A DNA stretch of 64,000 nt from Rhodanobacter fulvus Jip2 (GTDB taxonomy: Bacteria; Pseudomonadota; Gammaproteobacteria; Xanthomonadales; Rhodanobacteraceae), in the NCBI RefSeq assembly GCF_000264315.1, contig NZ_AJXU01000014.1, positions 1 to 64,000 on the forward strand, in the 5' to 3' direction. Shown piece by piece: positions 59,010 to 64,000 of the stretch. Position numbers and translations under genes: made by a program. Within the stretch, counting starts at the first letter, position 1. Each line of letters opens with the position of its first letter. The notes under the pieces are model-generated. The model saw only the letters and a list, made by a program, of their open reading frames with translations. It made no database searches and was not told the origin of the DNA.

Positions 59010-59837
59010 TGACTCCTGGTACAGCAGCTTGCGCGGTGCACCGCTGATCGCCGCCGCCAATTTCGCCGCTTTCGCCGGCGGCAGTTCCTCGCGCAGGATG
59101 GCAAAAATGCGCCGTCCCTCGGCCAGCTTCGCGTCCGCTTCCTCGCCGCGACCGGCCACCACGATCACATGCTCGCCACGCTGCTGGTCGGGGTCGGTGG
59201 CGACGTGCGCGGCCAGTTCCGCCAGCGGCTCGCCCAGCACGGTCTCGAACATCTTGGTCAGTTCGCGCGCCAGCACCGCCTCGCGCTCGGCACCAAACAC
59301 GTCGCGCATGTCGGCCAGGCTCTCGGCCACGCGATGCGACGATTCATAGAAGATGAGCGTGCGCGTCTCGCTCGCCAGTTCCTGCAAACGACTGCGCCGT
59401 GCGGCGGCTTTCGATGGCAGGAAACCCTCGAACACGAACCGGTCACTGGGCAGGCCCGCCACCGACAACGCCGCGATGGCCGCGCACGCACCCGGCACCG
59501 GAATGCAGCGGATGCCGGCCGCCCGCGCCGCGCGCACCAGCCTGAAACCGGGGTCGCTGATCAACGGTGTGCCTGCGTCGGAAATCAGCGCGACGGATTC
59601 TCCGCCCTGCATCCGCTGCACGATGGCATCCACCACCTCGCGCTCGTTGTGCTCATGCAAGGCCACCAGTGGCGTCGCCACATTGTGGTGTTGCAGCAGC
59701 GGCCGGCTGTGGCGGGTGTCTTCGGCCGCGATCACCGCCACCGCGCGCAAGGTCTCGATGGCGCGGGCGGACAAATCATCGCGATGGCCGATCGGGGTGG
59801 CCACCACCCACAGGCATGCGGGTTGAATTGCTGACAT
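58995..59837 (-). CDS. rsmI: 16S rRNA (cytidine-1402-2'-O)-methyltransferase
   Basis: Methylates the ribose of C1402, the same nucleotide modified by RsmH. The 280-residue protein has LWVVATPIGHRDDLSARAIETL, EDTRHSRPLL, ALISDAGTPLISDPGFRLV and FYESSHRVAESLADM. The start MSAIQPACL follows GGAG. The last residues (QESGNGE) and the stop codon are encoded by the adjoining GGGAATN repeat. It is divergent from lpoA. Confidence 0.96.
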   Translation of the reverse strand: MSAIQPACLWVVATPIGHRDDLSARAIETLRAVAVIAAEDTRHSRPLLQHHNVATPLVALHEHNEREVVDAIVQRMQGGESVALISDAGTPLISDPGFRLVRAARAAGIRCIPVPGACAAIAALSVAGLPSDRFVFEGFLPSKAAARRSRLQELASETRTLIFYESSHRVAESLADMRDVFGAEREAVLARELTKMFETVLGEPLAELAAHVATDPDQQRGEHVIVVAGRGEEADAKLAEGRRIFAILREELPPAKAAKLAAAISGAPRKLLYQESGNGE

Positions 59838-59921
59838 CGGGGAAGCTCCTGCGCCGTGGGTCGCGCGAATACGATCGGCTATGATCGCGCATTGCCGACC
59901 ATGACGAACAAGGGACCTCCC

Positions 59922-61853
59922 ATGCACCTCATGCGCCCGATTCGCGCCGCCGGATTCTGCCTGCTGGCGGCGCTGGCCTTGAGCGCCTGCGTACCCGGCA
60001 ACGTGCAGCGCACGCCGGAGGAAACCGCCGCGGCACAAAGCGCCAATGCGCTGGCACAGCGCGGGCAGTTCGACCAGGCCGCACAGGCCTACCTCGCGCT
60101 GGCCGCGCAGTCACCGGGGCGCGCCGATGAGTATCGCCTGCTGGCCGCCGAAGCCTGGCGCCAGGACGGCCACATCACACAGGCCGCCCCCACCCTTGCG
60201 GCCATCAACCGGCGGCGTTTGCGCGGTGACGAACCGTTTCGCCTGGACCTGTTGCAGGCCGAACTGGCGCTGGAGCGCAACGATGCGGCAACCGCACTGC
60301 AGATCACCCTGCACCCGAGCATGGGCGCGCCCGATGCCTACCTGACGCGACTGCTGGAACTGCGCGCGCGTGCCATGGCCGCCAGCGGCGATCGCTGGGG
60401 CAGTGCGCGTACGCGGGTGGGGATGGATACGCGGCTGACCGGCCTCGACCAGAGCCAGAACCGCCAGCAGATCCTCGACCTGCTCACCCAACTCGGCGTG
60501 GGGCCGCTGCAGCGCCGCGCATCCGCGATGCAGCCGGGTAGCCGCATGCTGCCGTGGGTCAATGAGGCGCTGAGCCAGCTCGGCGTGGCCGTGGCCCGTC
60601 CGCAGCCGACCCTGCAACAACCGGTCGGCACCCTGTTGCCGGGGGCCGATGCCAACGTTCGCGAAGGCTACAAAGTCCCCGCGCACCTGGCCTTGCTGCT
60701 GCCCGCCAATGGCAACTACGCGGCAGCCAGCAGCGCGATCCGCCAGGGTTTCTTCGCGGCCTACCTCGACGCGGCGCGCAACCATGCGCCACGACCCAGC
60801 GTGCGGGTCTATGACAGCCTGGGCAGCCCCGACGGCGCCGTGAAAGCCTATCAACAGGCCGTCAGCGATGGCGCACAGCTGGTCGTGGGCCCACTGACAC
60901 GCACCGAAGTGGCGGCCGTATTCGCCCAATCGCCGCTGCCGGTGCCGCTGCTGGCGCTGAACCACCCCGACGACAAACAGCTGCCCGCCGGCGATGTCAG
61001 CGAATTCGGCCTGCTGCCGGAAACCGAAGGCGCGCAAGCTGCCGACCACATGGTCGAACGTGGAATCCACCATGCCTACGTGCTGACCTCCGACGACGAC
61101 TTTGCCCAGCGCGCGGCCAGCGCGTTCAAGGCCGAGCTGGAATCCCACGGCGGCGACGTGTCCGGCCGCACCACCCTGCCCGGCGGCTCGGTGACCTATA
61201 CCGATGCCATCACCGGCCTCAAGATTCCCGGCGCCGGTACGCCAGCTACTCCTGTCGCCAACCCGACCACCACTGACGACACCACCATCACCACCCTGCC
61301 GGCGCCCGTCAGCGACACCGGCATCTTCATCAGCATGCGGCCCGCCCAGGCACGCCTGCTGGTGCCACAGTTGAAGATCGCCAACGTCACCCTGCCGATC
61401 TTCGCCACCTCGCACGTCTACGCCGGCGTGGACGACACCAGTGCCAACGGCGATCTGGACGGCGTGGAATTCTGCGACGCGCCGTGGCTGTTCGATGCCC
61501 AATCCGGCCTGCCTCGCCACGACGACGTGGCCAATCTGCTGCCCACCGCCCGCGGCGGCGCCGCGCGGCTGTTCGCGTTCGGCATGGATGCGTGGAACCT
61601 GGTGCCGTACCTCGACTGGTTGCGCCAGCACCCCGGCAGCTACCTGCCCGGTGCCAGCGGCCAGCTCACCGCCGACCAGTTCGGAAGGGTGCGGCGCGTG
61701 CTGATCTGGGCCAAGTTCCAGGGTGGCCTGGCCCGGCCGTTAGGCGGCAGCCTGCAGATGGACGAGGTACCGGTCACCGTGCCGCCCGTCAGTGACGCGC
61801 CCGCACCCGCCAGCAGCACCTCCACGCCCGCCAGCCAGCCCGCCAACTACTGA
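59922..61853 (+). CDS. lpoA: Outer-membrane lipoprotein LpoA (PBP1A activator)
   Basis: Lipoprotein thought to reach through the wall and stimulate PBP1A. The 643-residue protein begins MHLMRPIRAAGFCLLAALALSAC with lipobox LSAC, has an N-terminal TPR-like helical domain (about 35-235), and a C-terminal periplasmic-binding-protein-like domain (about 250-620; VPAHLALLLPANGNYAAASSAIRQGF). A Ser/Thr/Pro tail ends the protein. AGGGA lies 7 nt before this ATG, better than the upstream ATG 59901. The order rsmI|lpoA-yraN matches enterobacteria. Confidence 0.9.
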   Translation: MHLMRPIRAAGFCLLAALALSACVPGNVQRTPEETAAAQSANALAQRGQFDQAAQAYLALAAQSPGRADEYRLLAAEAWRQDGHITQAAPTLAAINRRRLRGDEPFRLDLLQAELALERNDAATALQITLHPSMGAPDAYLTRLLELRARAMAASGDRWGSARTRVGMDTRLTGLDQSQNRQQILDLLTQLGVGPLQRRASAMQPGSRMLPWVNEALSQLGVAVARPQPTLQQPVGTLLPGADANVREGYKVPAHLALLLPANGNYAAASSAIRQGFFAAYLDAARNHAPRPSVRVYDSLGSPDGAVKAYQQAVSDGAQLVVGPLTRTEVAAVFAQSPLPVPLLALNHPDDKQLPAGDVSEFGLLPETEGAQAADHMVERGIHHAYVLTSDDDFAQRAASAFKAELESHGGDVSGRTTLPGGSVTYTDAITGLKIPGAGTPATPVANPTTTDDTTITTLPAPVSDTGIFISMRPAQARLLVPQLKIANVTLPIFATSHVYAGVDDTSANGDLDGVEFCDAPWLFDAQSGLPRHDDVANLLPTARGGAARLFAFGMDAWNLVPYLDWLRQHPGSYLPGASGQLTADQFGRVRRVLIWAKFQGGLARPLGGSLQMDEVPVTVPPVSDAPAPASSTSTPASQPANY

Positions 61854-62209
61854 TGCGCGCCGCCGGCGACGTCTTCGAGCAACGCGCCCGCGCCGAACTC
61901 GAACGCGCCGGTCTTGCCTGCCTCGCGGCGAACTACACCACCCGCCACGGCGAACTCGACCTGGTGATGCGCGAAAAGCAAACCATCGTCTTCGTCGAAG
62001 TGCGCTACCGCAAAAGCGCCACCCACGGCGACGCCGCCGCATCGGTCACGCCGACCAAGCAGGCCAAACTGATCCTCGCCGCGCAGCAATGGCTGGCCGC
62101 GCATCCGCAACACGCGAAGCTGGTGTGCCGATTCGACGTGGTGAGCTATGACGGCCCGGTCGGGGCGATATCGCAACAGTGGTTGCGCGGCGCGTTCGAA
62201 GCGGCCTGA
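61853..62209 (+). CDS. yraN: UPF0102 protein YraN
   Basis: A 118-residue nuclease-fold protein of the YraN family: GDVFEQRARAELERAGL, NYTTRHGELDLVMREKQTIVFVEVRYRKS (the conserved GEIDLI/VFVEVK-type active-site pattern) and KLILAAQQWL. The cellular role is not established. The start shares one base with the lpoA stop (TGATG). The usual next gene in enterobacteria, diaA, is absent; a type IV secretion operon follows instead. Confidence 0.93.
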   Translation: MRAAGDVFEQRARAELERAGLACLAANYTTRHGELDLVMREKQTIVFVEVRYRKSATHGDAAASVTPTKQAKLILAAQQWLAAHPQHAKLVCRFDVVSYDGPVGAISQQWLRGAFEAA

Positions 62210-62563
62210 TCAACCCCTGCCGGCATCTGCCTGGCTTCCTCCCGCCCGCTCCGGGCCATCCCACCATGACGTCCCCTCGATAGCGACCGTAGGAATTGGA
62301 CTACGTCCTTCGGCGCATTTCTATGACTGCCCCTACGCAAAACGCTTACTTGGCCGTCTAGACGTCTGTTCTATATTCACGACTCCAAAACCGGGGCACG
62401 TTCAGCGGCTTTGTCGCCGATACACACGACGAAGTTTCCGCCAACCAGGGGCCTGCACGAACGCGCCCGGACTCAACATGCAATTCGTGGCGCAGCTATG
62501 GACCGGCTGCCGCAACGCTGAATCGGATTCGGGAAGGCCTTTCTTCCCGGACAGGGGGATCGA
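62210..62563 (+). promoter_or_regulatory. Regulatory gap upstream of the type IV secretion operon
   Basis: The 354 nt are less GC-rich than the surroundings and hold no gene. A promoter-like pair is present: TTGGCC (62350-62355), 16-nt spacer, TATATT (62372-62377). A GTAG-N8-CTAC dyad (62289-62304) lies upstream, and GTCTAGAC lies within the spacer. These are candidates for regulator sites. Confidence 0.5.
62350..62377 (+). promoter_or_regulatory. Candidate promoter of virB7-virB8
   Basis: -35 TTGGCC and -10 TATATT with a 16-nt spacer, about 190 nt before the first gene start, leaving a long leader. Confidence 0.45.
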
Positions 62564-63127
62564 ATGGAATCGACGTGTGGGAGCTTGTCCTCCACCACCA
62601 TCATGGCGAATCGGGACGTAACGACCGCTGGCATCGGCCGAGCCCGTCGCACTTCCCGTTCTTGCAACTTCATCTTCAGAAGCGGCCTGATCATCGTGGC
62701 TGGTGCCCTGGCCGCGTGCGGAACACCTCCCGCCAAGAACTTCGGTGGCCGCTGGAAACCCGTCAATCATTTTCAGGCGCAACCCACCGAAATCCCGCTG
62801 GTCGCGGACTACACCTACTACGCGGCGCCGATGGATGGAACGCTAAAGAGCATGCTGGTGCGTTGGGCAAACGACTCCGGGCGCGAGCTGTCCTATCAGC
62901 TTCCCTTTGACGTCACCCTCTACACGCCGGTATCGAGTATTCGCACCACCAGCATCGACAGTGCCGCGCAGCAGCTGACACAGATCTACGCCGCGCAACA
63001 CGTGCATGTTTCCGCGACCGATCAAAAAATACTGGTACTCGCATCCGACGCCGCCAGCCGTGGCAGCCCTCATCCGAAGGTCGCTTCAACCGCGCCCACT
63101 CCGGCCGAACACGCGGGTACCAAGTGA
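62564..63127 (+). CDS. VirB7-like type IV secretion lipoprotein with N0/STN-like domain
   Basis: A predicted outer-membrane lipoprotein of 187 residues. The lipobox is Leu-Ala-Ala-Cys (Cys52) after FRSGLIIVAGA. The C-terminal region (about 95-160: LKSMLVRWANDSGRELSYQLP...AAQQLTQIYAAQHVHVSATDQKILVL) resembles the small N0/STN domain of secretins, a feature described for VirB7 of Xanthomonas. The start at 62564 has AGGGGGA before it, but makes a very long n-region; ATG 62603 (MANRDVTT) is the alternative. virB8 follows with a one-base overlap (TGATG), which supports the assignment. Confidence 0.75.
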   Translation: MESTCGSLSSTTIMANRDVTTAGIGRARRTSRSCNFIFRSGLIIVAGALAACGTPPAKNFGGRWKPVNHFQAQPTEIPLVADYTYYAAPMDGTLKSMLVRWANDSGRELSYQLPFDVTLYTPVSSIRTTSIDSAAQQLTQIYAAQHVHVSATDQKILVLASDAASRGSPHPKVASTAPTPAEHAGTK

Positions 63128-64000
63128 TGCCGAACAAGAAGCCTTCCTCCGGCCGGAAAGTCGACGAAGCGATTTCCAGGTCCGTCAATTTCGAGCTGAC
63201 CCTTGCCGACATCGCCCGGCGCAGTGAACGACGTGCGTGGTACGTGGCGTTTGCCGCCATGGCGATGGCACTGATTCTTGCCGGCGGCTATTTCTACATG
63301 CTGCCGTTGAAGCAGAAAGTCCCTTATCTCGTCATGGCCGATGCCTATACCGGCACCGCCACCGTCGCCCGTCTTGATGGCGACTTCGCCATGCGCGGCA
63401 TCACGACGCGCGAGGCCGTCAACCGCAGCAACGTCGCCCATTTCGTGCTGGCCAGGGAGTCCTACGACCAGGCGCTGGTGAACCTCCGCGACTGGAAAAC
63501 CGTGCAGACGATGGCGTCCGGCGGCGTCAAGGCCGAATACATGGCGATGTTCTCGTCCACCAACCCGGACAGCTGGGTCAAACAATACGGGCCGTATCAA
63601 TCCATCCGGATCAAGCTGCTCAGTATCCAGCTGGTGGGTGGCGGTCGCGGCAAGACACCCCGGGGCGCGACCGTGAGGTTCCAGCGCAGCCTTTTCAACA
63701 AATCAAGCGGGGCAACCCGAGCGCTGGACAACAAGATCGCCACCATCGAATTCACGTACAAGCAGAACCTCGAAATGGACGACCAGAACCGCATCGAGAA
63801 CCCGCTGGGGTTCTGGGTTACCAGCTACCGCGTGGACGATGACTACGCCACCGCACCACCGGCGGAAATTGCCGGGCCGCCCATGACGCCAACGGCTGGC
63901 GCGCAAACCGACATCGCCCCTGCGGCGCCGGCAGCCACCGCCGCGCCCCTGTCCGGGTCGACGATGCCCACTGACTCCGCCACGGGAGCGGTACGCCAAT
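63127..64000 (+). CDS. virB8: Type IV secretion protein VirB8 (3' end outside window)
   Basis: Inner-membrane scaffold of the type IV secretion channel. The visible 291 residues show a cytoplasmic N-terminus, one transmembrane helix (about 38-58) and the periplasmic VirB8 domain (about 65-235: KVPYLVMADAYTGTATV, NVAHFVLARESYDQALV, YMAMFSSTNPDSWVKQYG, IATIEFTYKQNL, NPLGFWVTSYRVDDD). A proline/alanine-rich extension follows and runs off the window, which is longer than in Agrobacterium VirB8. It shares one base with virB7. Confidence 0.9.
   Translation, partial: MPNKKPSSGRKVDEAISRSVNFELTLADIARRSERRAWYVAFAAMAMALILAGGYFYMLPLKQKVPYLVMADAYTGTATVARLDGDFAMRGITTREAVNRSNVAHFVLARESYDQALVNLRDWKTVQTMASGGVKAEYMAMFSSTNPDSWVKQYGPYQSIRIKLLSIQLVGGGRGKTPRGATVRFQRSLFNKSSGATRALDNKIATIEFTYKQNLEMDDQNRIENPLGFWVTSYRVDDDYATAPPAEIAGPPMTPTAGAQTDIAPAAPAATAAPLSGSTMPTDSATGAVRQ

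Overview
The window looks like a chromosomal segment of a GC-rich gammaproteobacterium of the order Xanthomonadales, most likely family Rhodanobacteraceae (Rhodanobacter/Dyella/Luteibacter type). This rests on gene neighbourhoods: sucCD beside pilSR, a dcw cluster without murD followed by lpxC, a DUF721 gene, an M23 peptidase gene and secA, and a VirB7-with-globular-domain/VirB8 pair at the right edge. It is an inference from order and protein sequence; no 16S gene is present.

Left part (1-26 kb): 3' part of nadE, a small DUF559 nuclease-like gene beside a 33-bp inverted repeat, sucCD, an MscS-type channel, the PilS/PilR system for type IV pili, a three-gene histidine kinase/receiver cluster, a secreted M1-type peptidase, a divergent VOC/TetR pair with a mug-type glycosylase, a secreted GH31 glucosidase, ssb with an MFS transporter, ispB, a secreted dienelactone hydrolase-like protein and two ubiquinone hydroxylase genes.

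Middle (26-42 kb): an unknown membrane protein with a PduO-type cobalamin adenosyltransferase and a histone-deacetylase-like hydrolase, msrB, the classical lptD-surA-pdxA-ksgA-apaG-apaH operon, a SAM methyltransferase, then secA, an M23 peptidase, a divergent DciA-like gene and lpxC.

Right part (42-62 kb): the division and cell wall cluster, all on the minus strand and read from mraZ at 58.2 kb down to ftsZ at 42.5 kb, mostly with 1-11 nt overlaps. It starts with a good sigma70 promoter overlapped by a four-box MraZ operator. murD is missing between mraY and ftsW. Beyond mraZ lie rnpB, rsmI, lpoA and yraN. At 62.2 kb the composition becomes more AT-rich and a type IV secretion operon begins (VirB7-like lipoprotein, VirB8, cut by the window edge).

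The most unusual feature is a family of heptameric G-rich arrays (GGGAATN or GGGATTN, four or so units), three of them arranged as inverted pairs. They sit in the dcw cluster and beside rnpB and are read into coding sequence: they form part of the MurG N-terminus and the C-terminal tails of DdlB, RsmI and NadE. Each arm also fits a G-quadruplex pattern. No tRNA, insertion sequence, CRISPR array or prophage was recognised.
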